Source: CAZVYJ01 sp964631565
GTDB lineage: Bacteria > Planctomycetota > Phycisphaerae > SM23-33
DNA length: 27,384 bases
Reading direction: 5' to 3'
Assembly (NCBI GenBank): GCA_964631565.1
Contig: CAZVYJ010000039.1
Span: 1 to 27,384 of the forward strand
How positions within the stretch are numbered: position 1 is the stretch's first letter; each line of letters opens with the position of its first letter. Made by a program: the position numbers and the translations under genes. Below the pieces are notes generated by a model, which was given only the letters and a program-made list of their open reading frames with translations, did no database searches and was not told the origin of the DNA. Below, piece after piece: positions 1-9,616 of this stretch.

Positions 1-56
1 GCAATGGGTAAGATGGGCAAAGCGCATAAAGTCCTGACGGTCGCGGCTCGTTTTGT

Positions 57-1451
57 TTACTTCACCGGCTTTGCAGCTTTAGCATCCGGATAAAGCACAT
101 TCACCTTGCCGTTGATGTTAAGCTCAAGCTCGTTGAGTATGAGGCATGTCCGGTCGCGGTCGGCTGCGTAGTTCGTCAGCATGCATCTGGCCGAGGCGGG
201 AATCTCGCCTTTCCAGGTTTTGCTCCACAACTTGATTGTCACCGGTTTCGACAGGTCGAACATGCCGTCGACGACATAAAGCCTGAGCTTTGTTATCGAG
301 CCGGCGTTGACTGTCAGCGTGTTCGTGTCGCGGTCGAGTTTGGCGTTGAATTTGAATCTCGCCCTTTCGACGTACTGGGCCATCACCTTCTGCGCGGTTT
401 CGGGGGTTTTCTCCTCGTCTTGGGGTATTTTGACGCGGATCTTTTTATTGAAATCCAGCGGCTTGCGCCCAAGCTCGACCGCTTCAAGGTAATAGCCCCT
501 CGCCTGATGCGCAAGGTGGAAGTAATGGCGGAATGTCAGCGGCACGGGGTTGCGTTTGTGCGCGGCCAGGTATTTCTCGAATTTTTCCGCGGGCGGCCAG
601 GCGTCGCCGTGCCCGGCGTTGGCAAGCTCCGTGGCGGTAAAGTTCTTGTTCTTGAGCTGCTTCATTTTCGCGGCGACCTCGCGGCAGGTCTCGGCGATGC
701 CGATGTAAGGCCGCTTCGTGACGTCGTTTTTGCCCCAGATGGCCCAGAAGGGGAGGTTGTCGATGTTTTCCAGGTATGACATGTATGTCAGATGCCCGCC
801 CTCGAACATGGGCACGCCGGCCATCGAAACGCCGTCTGCAAACAGCCGCGAGTACATCACCGCCAGGTGCCACGCGCACCGGCCGCCCAGGCTGTAGCCG
901 ACCACGTGAACGCGGTCGTCGTCGATGTTCAGATTCATACGCGCCCAGCCAAGCGGCTTGAGAAGCGTGATCGCCTCAACCGGCAGGCCCGAAAATTTTC
1001 CAGTGTCAGGCAGCAGCGGCGCGAGTATCACGTAATTCTCGCCTGATTCGCCGAGCAGTTCGACGACCTTGTCGCCGATATCCATGCCGGTTCCGCCGGA
1101 TGCGTGCACCGCAAGCACGGCTGGCCAGGCTTTGGCCGGCGTGTAGCCCTTTGGAATGCGAACGTAAAAAACATTTTCGACCGGCTTGCCGTCGACGAGC
1201 ATGGTCGTGGTCTGCTCGTGCCAGCCCGGTTTCCATTCGGCATAAAAAGTGTCTGCCGCTATCAGGGCCTTGAGCTTGTTTGCGTCGTTATTGCAGGCGT
1301 TGAGGACGGCATCGAACTGCTTCGCGGCGGTCAGCGGGTCGCCCTGCGAGAAAAGTTCCTGCCAGGCCTTCTGGGATTCTTCATCCTGCTGGCCGGCTGC
1401 GGCGCAGACGCAGGTAAAGATGATTGTGATTATCACTGCCTTCTTCGACAT
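57..1451 (-). CDS. Secreted alpha/beta hydrolase (esterase/peptidase-like)
   Basis: A 464-residue protein with an N-terminal signal peptide (residues 1 to about 20, hydrophobic stretch ending in AAAG), so probably exported. The central alpha/beta-hydrolase domain has an HASGGTG oxyanion-type segment near 116-122, the nucleophile elbow GYSLGG at 185-190 (Ser187), a likely acid Asp243 in WGKND and His281 in NAGHGD, so the full catalytic triad is visible. The family resembles the prolyl-oligopeptidase/PHB-depolymerase/feruloyl-esterase type; the substrate cannot be told. The C-terminal 150 residues look like a beta-rich accessory region. It follows MoxR on the same strand after 49 nt. An AGGTG ribosome site lies just before the ATG, and a perfect minus-strand TATAAT (1467-1472) without a good -35 lies in the gap, so it may be partly independently expressed. 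Confidence 0.85.
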   Translation of the reverse strand: MSKKAVIITIIFTCVCAAAGQQDEESQKAWQELFSQGDPLTAAKQFDAVLNACNNDANKLKALIAADTFYAEWKPGWHEQTTTMLVDGKPVENVFYVRIPKGYTPAKAWPAVLAVHASGGTGMDIGDKVVELLGESGENYVILAPLLPDTGKFSGLPVEAITLLKPLGWARMNLNIDDDRVHVVGYSLGGRCAWHLAVMYSRLFADGVSMAGVPMFEGGHLTYMSYLENIDNLPFWAIWGKNDVTKRPYIGIAETCREVAAKMKQLKNKNFTATELANAGHGDAWPPAEKFEKYLAAHKRNPVPLTFRHYFHLAHQARGYYLEAVELGRKPLDFNKKIRVKIPQDEEKTPETAQKVMAQYVERARFKFNAKLDRDTNTLTVNAGSITKLRLYVVDGMFDLSKPVTIKLWSKTWKGEIPASARCMLTNYAADRDRTCLILNELELNINGKVNVLYPDAKAAKPVK

Positions 1452-1500
1452 GATGTCACCTGCCGTATTATATGAAACCGGCGGACAGAATATTTGTTTC

Positions 1501-2562
<1,062 letters not shown>

Positions 2563-2652
2563 GTCGGCCCCGATATCGGAGAAAACCTGGTTTATGCGGG
2601 CCGATACCGGGTTACAATATCGCCGGCAGAGCGACGCGCTTTCCACGGGAGA

Positions 2653-4923
2653 ATGATAATCGTGCAGCTTCGCGTGAACAAGGGCCGGCTGATAATCGCT
2701 GCGGTGTTATGTGCGGCGCTTTTCGATGCGCCGACGCCCGCCGCCCAGCGCGTGACCAGCGAGCAGGTCCGCAACGCCATCGACAAAGGGGTAACGTATC
2801 TCCGTCAGAGGCAGAACCGCAACGGCGAGTGGGACGGAATAGGCGGCTATCCAGGCGGGACGACCGGAATGTGCCTGCTCGCGCTGCTCAACGCCGGGGT
2901 GGGCGCTGACGACCCGGCCGTCGCCGCAGGCCTGGATGCGCTGGCGAAAGTGCCCGACCAGCGAACCTATGTAGTCGCCATAAAATGCCAGGTATTCGCA
3001 GCTGCAGGACTGGAAAAATATTCCCAAGATCTTCGGGCCTCGGCGGACTGGCTGACGAAAACCCAGCTTAAAAACGGCATGTGGTCGTACGGCGTGGAAA
3101 GGAACCGGCCGCTGGGGCGAGGCGACAACTCGAACACGCAGTTCGCGCTGCTCGGTCTGCACGAGGCCGCCAAGGCCGACGTGAAAGTGGCCAAATCCAC
3201 ATGGCAGAGAGGAAGGCAGCATTTCATCAACACCCAGCTCAAGGACGGCGGGTGGACGTACGTATTCAATCCCGCGGCGCCTGAGGCGAGCGGCTCTTAC
3301 GGTTCGATGACGGCTGCCGGCGTCGCGAGCCTGTTTATCTGCGGACAGAAACTGGACGTCGGCGGCAGAAAAGTGTTTGTGAACGGCGCATATCCGGACT
3401 GCGGCAAGTACAGGCAGAACGTCAAGCTGGCGGCCGGCATCAAGTGGCTGGAAGACAATTTCTCCGTTACGAACAATCCTAGGGGCGGCGGAAACACCTA
3501 CTATTATCTTTACGCCCTGGAGCGGGTCGGGATGATATCCGGCCAGCGATACTTCGGCTCGCACGACTGGTACCTTGAAGGGGCGGAACGGCTGGTTGCG
3601 AGCCAGCAAAGAACGGGCGGCTGGGGGTCGCAGATGTACGAGACAGCCTTCGCACTTCTGTTTCTCGCGAAGGGCAACCGACCGGTGCTTTTCCAGAAAC
3701 TCCAGTGGGACGGATACTGGAACCGCAACATTCACGACCTGGAAAACCTCTGTGTTTTTATCGGCGACAAGTTCGGCAAGCCGGTTACGTGGCAGTCGAT
3801 CAGTCTCGAAGCTCCGCTGCAGGAGCTGCGGGCCACGCCGATACTCGTGATTACCGGGCACGAATTTCCAAAACTGACCGGGCCGGAAAAAGAAAAGCTG
3901 AAACAGTATGTCGAAACCGGCGGCACGCTGCTGGCCGAGGCATGCTGCGGATCGACCGAGTTCGCCGACGGGTTCAAGGCCCTTGCCGATGAGCTGTTTC
4001 CAGAGTACAGCCTGAAAAAGCTCGACGCCAGCCATCCCGTATTCAGCAGCTATAACAAAATCGAGGACACGTACGACCTGCACGGCATCGATATCGGCTG
4101 CAGGACGGCTGTGTTCTTTTCGCCGAGGGCGCTCAGCTGCCTGTGGGAGCTTCAGACGATACCGGAGCACTCGGAGAAGGCCTTCAGGCTCGGCATGAAC
4201 ATAGCCGCCTACGCCACAGGCAGGGAAATGCTGCCGGACAGGCTGGACGTTGTCGAGCTTCCCGCTGCGGCGGCAGTTTCGTTCCAGCCGGCCGAGATAC
4301 CCAGAGGCGCGGTCCGCCTGGCCCGGCTGGTGCACGACGGCGACTACAACGCGGACATTCACTGCCTCGTGAATCTCGCCGCCGACCTGCGGGACAAGGC
4401 GAAAATAGACGTCGTCGCCCAGGGGCGCAGCCTCGCACCGGACGACGAGAAGCTCTACGAGTATCCCGTTGTCTTCATGACGGGGCATTACGGTTTCGGA
4501 TATTCCGACAAGCAGATAGCGGCCTTCCGCAAATATCTCGACAGCGGCGGAGTTCTGGTCGCAGACGCCTGCTGCGGAGCAGCCGCATTCGACAAGAGTT
4601 TCCGTGAGCTGGCTGCAAAACTTTACCCTGACAACAAACTGAAGCTGCTGGAAGAGGACCATCCGATTTTCACCGGCAAGGCCGGCAGCCCGCTCGGTGA
4701 ACTGCTTTACCGAAAGGTGCTCGCGGACGAATTAAAATCGCGCGGCACGACCAGGCCGCCCATAGAAGCGGTGGTTATCGACGGGCGAACTGTTATACTC
4801 TACAGCAAATACGATTTCTCGTGCGCCCTGGAGGGCGACAAACCCTATTCCTGCCGGGGTTATCAGGATGCCGACGGCAGGAAGCTGGCGTTGAACCTGT
4901 TTTTGTATGCGATTACTTATTGA
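2653..4923 (+). CDS. Secreted toroid + double DUF4159 protein (paralogue A)
   Basis: A protein of about 756 residues. It begins with a signal peptide or anchor (LIIAAVLCAALFDAPTPAAQ). Residues about 35-345 carry prenyltransferase/squalene-cyclase-like alpha/alpha-toroid repeats, recognisable by recurring segments such as YLRQRQNRNGEWDG, WLTKTQLKNGMWSYG and FINTQLKDGGWTY. Two DUF4159 (class-I glutamine-amidotransferase-fold) domains follow. The first contains VITGHEFP and EACCGSTEFADGF, the second VFMTGHYGFGYSD, DACCGAAAFDKSF and DHPIF. The toroid here is unlikely to be an enzyme; it is typical of planctomycete secreted or periplasmic proteins of unknown function. Start: ATG 2653 has GGGAG almost touching it, while in-frame GTG 2662 is about 10 nt from it and may be the true start. 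A longer in-frame extension to 2422 is antisense to MoxR and was rejected. It is divergent from MoxR and overlaps the next gene by 17 nt. Confidence 0.85.
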   Translation: MIIVQLRVNKGRLIIAAVLCAALFDAPTPAAQRVTSEQVRNAIDKGVTYLRQRQNRNGEWDGIGGYPGGTTGMCLLALLNAGVGADDPAVAAGLDALAKVPDQRTYVVAIKCQVFAAAGLEKYSQDLRASADWLTKTQLKNGMWSYGVERNRPLGRGDNSNTQFALLGLHEAAKADVKVAKSTWQRGRQHFINTQLKDGGWTYVFNPAAPEASGSYGSMTAAGVASLFICGQKLDVGGRKVFVNGAYPDCGKYRQNVKLAAGIKWLEDNFSVTNNPRGGGNTYYYLYALERVGMISGQRYFGSHDWYLEGAERLVASQQRTGGWGSQMYETAFALLFLAKGNRPVLFQKLQWDGYWNRNIHDLENLCVFIGDKFGKPVTWQSISLEAPLQELRATPILVITGHEFPKLTGPEKEKLKQYVETGGTLLAEACCGSTEFADGFKALADELFPEYSLKKLDASHPVFSSYNKIEDTYDLHGIDIGCRTAVFFSPRALSCLWELQTIPEHSEKAFRLGMNIAAYATGREMLPDRLDVVELPAAAAVSFQPAEIPRGAVRLARLVHDGDYNADIHCLVNLAADLRDKAKIDVVAQGRSLAPDDEKLYEYPVVFMTGHYGFGYSDKQIAAFRKYLDSGGVLVADACCGAAAFDKSFRELAAKLYPDNKLKLLEEDHPIFTGKAGSPLGELLYRKVLADELKSRGTTRPPIEAVVIDGRTVILYSKYDFSCALEGDKPYSCRGYQDADGRKLALNLFLYAITY

Positions 4924-7180
4924 TAAAAAGTTCGGAATGGCGGGCGTTGCGTTATGCGTCGCGGTCGTGTTCAGCTGCTGCGACTTCGCCGTCGCCCAGC
5001 AGGCAAGGCTGGCGGAGCAGGTAAATGCCGCCGTCAAGCGTGGCCTGGAGTATTTGGAGCGTTCGCAGCAGCAGAACGGTACATGGGAAAGCCGTTTCGC
5101 GAAAGAATGCCCCGGCGGGGTGGAGGCGCTGGCGGTTCTTGCCGCCCTTGAGGCCGGACGGGGCATCGACGACAAGTTTGTTAGACGGACACTGAGATAT
5201 ATCGACCGCGTCAATCCCATGACCGTATATGCCCGTTCGGTGCGGGCGATGGTTTACGCCCGCCTGGGCAAGGAATACGCCGACCCCCTGGCCGCCGACG
5301 TGAAATGGCTTCTCGACAACCAGATGGACAACGGCGGGTGGGGTTACGGCCCAAGGCATCCGACAACCATGAACAGGCCCGACTGGACCGACAGCGCTAA
5401 CACGCAGATTGCGATCCTCGCGATAGGAGATGCGGTCGACGCCGGCGCGATGGTGCCGAAGCAGTTCTGGTCGAAGTGCGAAAAATACTGGCGCGAGTCG
5501 CAGAACCGCGACGGCGGGTGGGGCTATGAAACGCCCGCCGACGGGAAAACCGACCGCCTCAAGGGCAGCAGTTACGGCACGATGACCGCCGCAGGCGTGG
5601 CGAGCCTGCTTGTCATCGCCGATAAAAGCGGCACCCGCCAGAGCCAGCTTGCCGCCGATGCCGTCAATGACGGCCTGAAGTGGCTGACCGCCAACTACAC
5701 GCTGGAGAAGGTGCCCGGCTGGGTTTGGGGCACCGGCGAGGACTGGTTAAACTACATGTTCAATCTGGTCGTGGTCGCCGATAAGACCGGAATGCGAAGG
5801 TTCGGCAGTGGCCATATCTGGATTGATATGGCCGGGATGCTGCTGAAGCGGCAGGACAGGCGCGGGGCATGGGGCGGCCGCGGTGCGGACGACGAAGAAG
5901 CCATGCAGACCTGCATGGCGATTCTTTGTCTCTCCCGGGCGAACAGGCCCGTGATGATAAACAGGACCGCGTTCGCGGATGAAAACTCCCCGACGGATGC
6001 CGCCGCCATAGTGGAGTGGGCCGTCGGAAAACTCAAAGTACCGATGACGTGGCAGACGGTGCAGCCCAACGACAGCGCCGGGATATTCAACGAAGCGCCG
6101 ATACTCATGATAAACTGGGATGCGCATTCCCAAAAGCTTGTCATGGCGAATGTGCGCGAGTTTCTACAGAACGGGGGGACCGTTCTGGCCGTGGTGGACA
6201 AGAGACTCGCCCGGCAGCAGGCGGTTGACTACTTCGTTTCACTGGCCGGCTACAGCAGGCAGACGCTGGGCGACGACCACCCGATATTCAACTTGGAGTT
6301 CAAGATTCGCCCCGGCGACAGGCCGGACTGCCTTGCCGCGGGCGACGCGATAAGGACGCGGGTCTTCGTCGTGGATAAGAGCTTCATCGACGGAACCGCG
6401 CCGGCCGACCGCCGCGGACCCGGCGGCCCGCGTGGCGACCGAGCCGACCCGGCAGCCGCCTTCGTCACAAACATGCTTCTGTACACGACGGATATGCAGG
6501 CGCCTCAGGGTCGGCTTGCTGCGCGCCAGCCTGCCGCTGCCGCTGCCATTGAGCCAACCCGACGAATTGTGATTTCACGCATCGTGCACAATGGCGGCTG
6601 GGATGTATGCCCCGCAGCCTTCGACAGGCTTAGCGAAACGCTTACCGCCGCTGTCAGCATGGGCGTAAAGGAAGAGCCGGCCGTCAAGCTCGACGGGCCT
6701 GTCATTCGCCCGCCCGTGCTGCTTTGGATGACGGGCGTGCAGCCGCCCAAATTTGAGGTCGAGCAGCTGAAGTGCCTCAAAAAATACATTGTTGACGGCG
6801 GGACACTGTTTATTGACCCGGCCGTCGGGACCGAAGAGTTTTACAACGCCGCGGTGGCCGACGTGGAAAAAATGTTCGGCAGCGGATCGGTCAGGACGAT
6901 AGATTTCAAAGACAAATTAATCACCGGCGAGTTCGGGGGCGGAATGGGCGCCGACATAACCTATGTCGATTACAGCAGGGCGCTGGACGTGCGGAATATT
7001 TCCGCAGGCCCGCATCTTTCCGGAGTGGTCCTCGACGGCAGGCTTGCGGTGATAATCAGCCGCTACGGCGTGACGTGCCCGATGGAAGGCTGCCCGACAT
7101 TCGGATGCCTGGGCCTGAGCACCGCCGACGCCCGCCGCGTAGCCGCCAACGTCGTTCTCTACGCCGCCTGCGGAAAATAA
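4907..7180 (+). CDS. Secreted toroid + degenerate DUF4159 protein (paralogue B)
   Basis: A 757-residue tandem paralogue of the preceding gene, with the same architecture and nearly identical length: signal peptide (hydrophobic 9-28, ending FAVAQQ), alpha/alpha-toroid repeats (YLERSQQQNGTWES, LLDNQMDNGGWGYG, WRESQNRDGGWGYE, SYGTMTAAGVASLL shared almost word for word with A), then two DUF4159-like regions. In the first, the Cys-Cys motif is gone (TVLAVVDKRLA); in the second it has become FIDPAVG in place of DACCG. The C-terminal strand GVVLDGRLAVIISRYGVTC matches AVVIDGRTVILYSKYDFSC of A. A proline/arginine/glycine-rich insert (about 500-515) is specific to B. It overlaps the upstream gene, so the two are probably co-transcribed. 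The start could be ATG 4907 or ATG 4937; neither has a strong ribosome site. Function unknown; envelope-located by inference. Confidence 0.83.
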   Translation: MRLLIDKKFGMAGVALCVAVVFSCCDFAVAQQARLAEQVNAAVKRGLEYLERSQQQNGTWESRFAKECPGGVEALAVLAALEAGRGIDDKFVRRTLRYIDRVNPMTVYARSVRAMVYARLGKEYADPLAADVKWLLDNQMDNGGWGYGPRHPTTMNRPDWTDSANTQIAILAIGDAVDAGAMVPKQFWSKCEKYWRESQNRDGGWGYETPADGKTDRLKGSSYGTMTAAGVASLLVIADKSGTRQSQLAADAVNDGLKWLTANYTLEKVPGWVWGTGEDWLNYMFNLVVVADKTGMRRFGSGHIWIDMAGMLLKRQDRRGAWGGRGADDEEAMQTCMAILCLSRANRPVMINRTAFADENSPTDAAAIVEWAVGKLKVPMTWQTVQPNDSAGIFNEAPILMINWDAHSQKLVMANVREFLQNGGTVLAVVDKRLARQQAVDYFVSLAGYSRQTLGDDHPIFNLEFKIRPGDRPDCLAAGDAIRTRVFVVDKSFIDGTAPADRRGPGGPRGDRADPAAAFVTNMLLYTTDMQAPQGRLAARQPAAAAAIEPTRRIVISRIVHNGGWDVCPAAFDRLSETLTAAVSMGVKEEPAVKLDGPVIRPPVLLWMTGVQPPKFEVEQLKCLKKYIVDGGTLFIDPAVGTEEFYNAAVADVEKMFGSGSVRTIDFKDKLITGEFGGGMGADITYVDYSRALDVRNISAGPHLSGVVLDGRLAVIISRYGVTCPMEGCPTFGCLGLSTADARRVAANVVLYAACGK

Positions 7181-7215
7181 GTTTGCCGCCTAGAATGGTC
7201 TGAAGGAGCAAACTC

Positions 7216-7437
7216 ATGACCATGGAGCGCTGGATACGTCTGATTGCGGGAATTTTCATCCTTGCCAGCCTGGCGCTGGGCTGGTGGGTTTCGCCGTGGT
7301 TCTTCCTGTTTACCGCGTTCGTGGGTGCGAACCTCTTCCAGTCGGCTCTTACGAAGTGGTGCCTCATGGAAGACATTCTCGCGGCGTTCGGCGTTAAACG
7401 CTGCGAGGAGAAAAACCGCGGAGATATGAAGGCCTAA
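7216..7437 (+). CDS. DUF2892 (YgaP-type) small membrane protein
   Basis: A 73-residue protein with two membrane helices (about 7-22 and 26-42), the pattern IRLIAGIFILASLALGWW followed by FVGANLFQSALTKWCLMEDIL, characteristic of DUF2892, the transmembrane part of the YgaP sulfurtransferase family. The rhodanese domain that accompanies it in YgaP is absent. The conserved Cys in KWC and a C-terminal Cys near the end could bind metal or thiol, which is inference. The start is well supported by AAGGAG at 7202-7207, eight nucleotides upstream. It lies 35 nt after the toroid protein B and its stop overlaps the end of the convergent aminotransferase gene by 4 nt. Confidence 0.8.
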   Translation: MTMERWIRLIAGIFILASLALGWWVSPWFFLFTAFVGANLFQSALTKWCLMEDILAAFGVKRCEEKNRGDMKA

Positions 7438-8294
7438 GCTTTATCCGACTTTATGAACTTGCGGAAGGCGGCCAGCAGCCTGCGCGTGATCGGGCCTACC
7501 TCGCCGCTGCCTATAGTCTTGTCATCGACTTTAACCACGGCGATGACTTCGGCAGCCGTCCCGGTCAGAAAACATTCATCGGCGGCGTAGAGTTTTTCCG
7601 GCGTGAAATTTTCTTCCGCAACTTCGATTCCGAGCTTTCCGCACAGTTTCATGACGACGTCGCGAGTTATGCCGATAAGTATCCCTGCGCTGGGCGGCGG
7701 CGTGATGACCCGACCGCCCTTGACGATGAAAATATTGTCGCCGGTGCACTCGGCCACGTTGCCTTCCTCGTTAAGCATTATCGCTTCGGGCACGTCGGCG
7801 TCGATGGCCTCGATTTTCGCCAGTATATTGTTGAGATAGTTCAGGCTCTTCACCGACGGGTTCAGGCTGCGCGCCGACGTGCGTATCGTCTTTGCGATGA
7901 TGACGGCCAGCCCGTTTTCGTACATATCTTCCGGGTAGAGCACTATCTGGTCGGCGATGATGAACATGCTTGGGCTTGGGCATTTGTTCGGGCTTAGTCC
8001 GAGTGTGCCTTCGCCTCGCGTCACGACCAGGCGGATGTATCCGTCGGTGATGTTGTTCGCGCGGAGAGTTTCATGCATCGCATCGACTATCTGCCTGCGG
8101 TCATAGGGTATTTTGAGGCGGATGCTCCCGGCCGAGGCGAACAGGCGGCTGATGTGCGCTTCGCACTGGAAAATCCGCCCATTATAGCAGCGGATGCCCT
8201 CGAACACGCCGTCGCCGTAAAGTGTTCCATGATCGAAGACGCTCAGCTTCGCGTCCTGCTTGTCAACGAGTTTTCCGTTTACCCAGACCTTCAT
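7434..8294 (-). CDS. ilvE: Branched-chain amino acid aminotransferase
   Basis: A 286-residue class-IV PLP aminotransferase that would catalyse the last, reversible step of valine, leucine and isoleucine synthesis with 2-oxoglutarate/glutamate in the cytosol. Seen: N-terminal FDHGTLYGDGVFEGIR (20-35), PLP lysine K149 in SVKSLNYLNNILAK, the class-IV signature around E182 (EGNVAECTGDNIFIV), and the phosphate-binding GITRDVV segment. The start is placed at the ATG at 8294 (MKVWVNGK), preceded by GGAG at the right distance; an upstream ATG at 8312 adds six residues but has no such site. D-alanine transaminase or aminodeoxychorismate lyase are relatives, but the motif set and the ilvBN genes in the same window favour IlvE. 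The 3' end overlaps the convergent DUF2892 gene by 4 nt. Confidence 0.9.
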   Translation of the reverse strand: MKVWVNGKLVDKQDAKLSVFDHGTLYGDGVFEGIRCYNGRIFQCEAHISRLFASAGSIRLKIPYDRRQIVDAMHETLRANNITDGYIRLVVTRGEGTLGLSPNKCPSPSMFIIADQIVLYPEDMYENGLAVIIAKTIRTSARSLNPSVKSLNYLNNILAKIEAIDADVPEAIMLNEEGNVAECTGDNIFIVKGGRVITPPPSAGILIGITRDVVMKLCGKLGIEVAEENFTPEKLYAADECFLTGTAAEVIAVVKVDDKTIGSGEVGPITRRLLAAFRKFIKSDKA

Positions 8295-8370
8295 ATCAGG
8301 CTCCAGCAGCATTGACCAAACGATGCATGATAAGGCGGGAACGCCGTTTCGACAAGCATAGTTGCATTAA

Positions 8371-9243
8371 TCATTCAGCGGCTGCGGCGGACTGGGTTGC
8401 TGCGTAGCCGGCCGGCGTGCCGGCATCGAACGTCAGGCCCGTCGTCAGCTTGAGATAGTATGCATCGTCATGCCGCTTCAGCAGCAATTGCTGGGCGTCG
8501 GTCAGCCCCAGTTCGCCGCTGCGACCGGCGGAGGCGGCCAGTTCCTGCAGGCAGTCAAATATCTCTCCGCTGAACAGGTATATGCCGTTGTGGGCAAGGT
8601 AGTTGCCGTCTGCCAGACCCGGCGTTGAGAGCTGCTTTCGAGCAACCTGGAGCATGGGTTTTTCGACGATTTTCGTGCATCGGTATACGCCGTCGCCTAG
8701 AGGTTCGCCGCGGCAGACGCCGACCAGTGAAAGGCCGGCGTCGTCCACTATCTGGACGCCGATCATCGCCGACCCGCCGCACGACTGGTAGGCCTCGACT
8801 ACCTGGGCGGAACAGGACAGTGTCTGCGAGTGCAGAAAATGGATATGGTCGCCGAGGTACACGATGCACGGCTCGCCGCGGATGAAGTCGGCTGCGCACA
8901 GCACCGCGTCGCCCAGCCCGCGAGGATTTTCCTGCTCGATGAACTGCACGTCGGCAGGCAGGTCTTCGGTGCCGGTCCCGCGGACGGCGGAGATGTAATC
9001 CTGCATTATCCCGCGGGCATCGGGCGAAACTACGACGGCTGCCCGCTCGATTCCGCCGGAGGCCGCCTCGGCGAGTATCCAGTGCAGTATCGGCCTGACG
9101 AGTCCGTCGCGGTCGGCAAGCGGCAGCATCGCCTTGGGCAGCACGTATGTCCACGGCCTCATGCGCATGCCCGCCCCTGCAGCCGGTATGACGGCCTTGC
9201 GAACCGGCTGCGGAGGTTTTCGTATTTGTATTTTTGCCGGCAT
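8371..9243 (-). CDS. galU: UTP--glucose-1-phosphate uridylyltransferase-type nucleotidyltransferase
   Basis: A 290-residue sugar-nucleotide pyrophosphorylase that most likely makes UDP-glucose from UTP and glucose-1-phosphate. Seen: the nucleotide-binding signature AAGAGMRMRPWTYVLPKAML (a GxGTR variant with M in place of T) at 21-40, EQENPRGLGDAV at 104-114, metal-site Asp in YLGDH (129-133), IVEKP lysine about residue 188, and the C-terminal FDAGTPAGYAAT that is typical of GalU. A 15-residue basic/proline-rich N-terminal extension precedes the fold. It is encoded 76 nt upstream of ilvE on the same strand. No strong ribosome site is visible at ATG 9243. A different sugar or nucleotide specificity (for example glucose-1-phosphate thymidylyltransferase) cannot be excluded, but the length and C-terminal motif suit GalU. 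Confidence 0.82.
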   Translation of the reverse strand: MPAKIQIRKPPQPVRKAVIPAAGAGMRMRPWTYVLPKAMLPLADRDGLVRPILHWILAEAASGGIERAAVVVSPDARGIMQDYISAVRGTGTEDLPADVQFIEQENPRGLGDAVLCAADFIRGEPCIVYLGDHIHFLHSQTLSCSAQVVEAYQSCGGSAMIGVQIVDDAGLSLVGVCRGEPLGDGVYRCTKIVEKPMLQVARKQLSTPGLADGNYLAHNGIYLFSGEIFDCLQELAASAGRSGELGLTDAQQLLLKRHDDAYYLKLTTGLTFDAGTPAGYAATQSAAAAE

Positions 9244-9330
9244 CGTCAGCAGAGATTAACCCACCGCGGCGTCACGCACAATAAGTTGTCGCCCGTGCCG
9301 GCCGGCCTTACAATCAGTGTGGCGAGTATC

Positions 9331-9606
9331 ATGGACAAGCAACAGCGAATAATCCGGTTTTCCGGCATGGTGCAGGGCGTGGGATTCCGCTACACTGCAT
9401 GCAGGATTGCCGGCCGGTATGATGTGACCGGCTACGTCAGAAATCTCCACGACGGCAGCGTCGAATGCCTCGTAGAGGGAGACGCCGCGGAAATCGACGC
9501 GTTCATCGCCGAACTTTCGCAGGCGATGAGCGGATACATAAATAAGCAGACTGCACACGTCGCCCCGTACACCGGACGATATGAGTCTTTCGGCGTGGAT
9601 TATTGA
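9331..9606 (+). CDS. acyP: Acylphosphatase
   Basis: A 91-residue protein covering the whole acylphosphatase fold, which hydrolyses carboxyl-phosphate bonds of acylphosphates in the cytosol. The phosphate-binding loop VQGVGFR (14-20) supplies the catalytic Arg20, and Asn38 in GYVRNLHDGSVE is the second catalytic residue; both are present. The usual C-terminal G-x-F motif ends the protein (ESFGVDY). ATG 9331 gives the standard family length. An in-frame open stretch back to 8830 is antisense to galU and is rejected. The gene is divergent from galU across 87 nt and ends just before the CDF transporter, whose ribosome site begins at the last base of this stop codon, so the two are probably translationally coupled. 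Confidence 0.93.
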   Translation: MDKQQRIIRFSGMVQGVGFRYTACRIAGRYDVTGYVRNLHDGSVECLVEGDAAEIDAFIAELSQAMSGYINKQTAHVAPYTGRYESFGVDY

Positions 9607-9616
9607 AGGAGCAGAC

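Noticed and set aside
2707..4662. Long minus-strand open frame (651 codons) under the toroid-DUF4159 gene
   Set aside because: Antisense shadow of a clearly coding gene with conserved repeats and motifs; no ribosome site and no recognisable protein features.
8830..9330. In-frame upstream extension of the acylphosphatase frame
   Set aside because: Antisense to galU; ATG 9331 gives exactly the family length, ending in the expected C-terminus.
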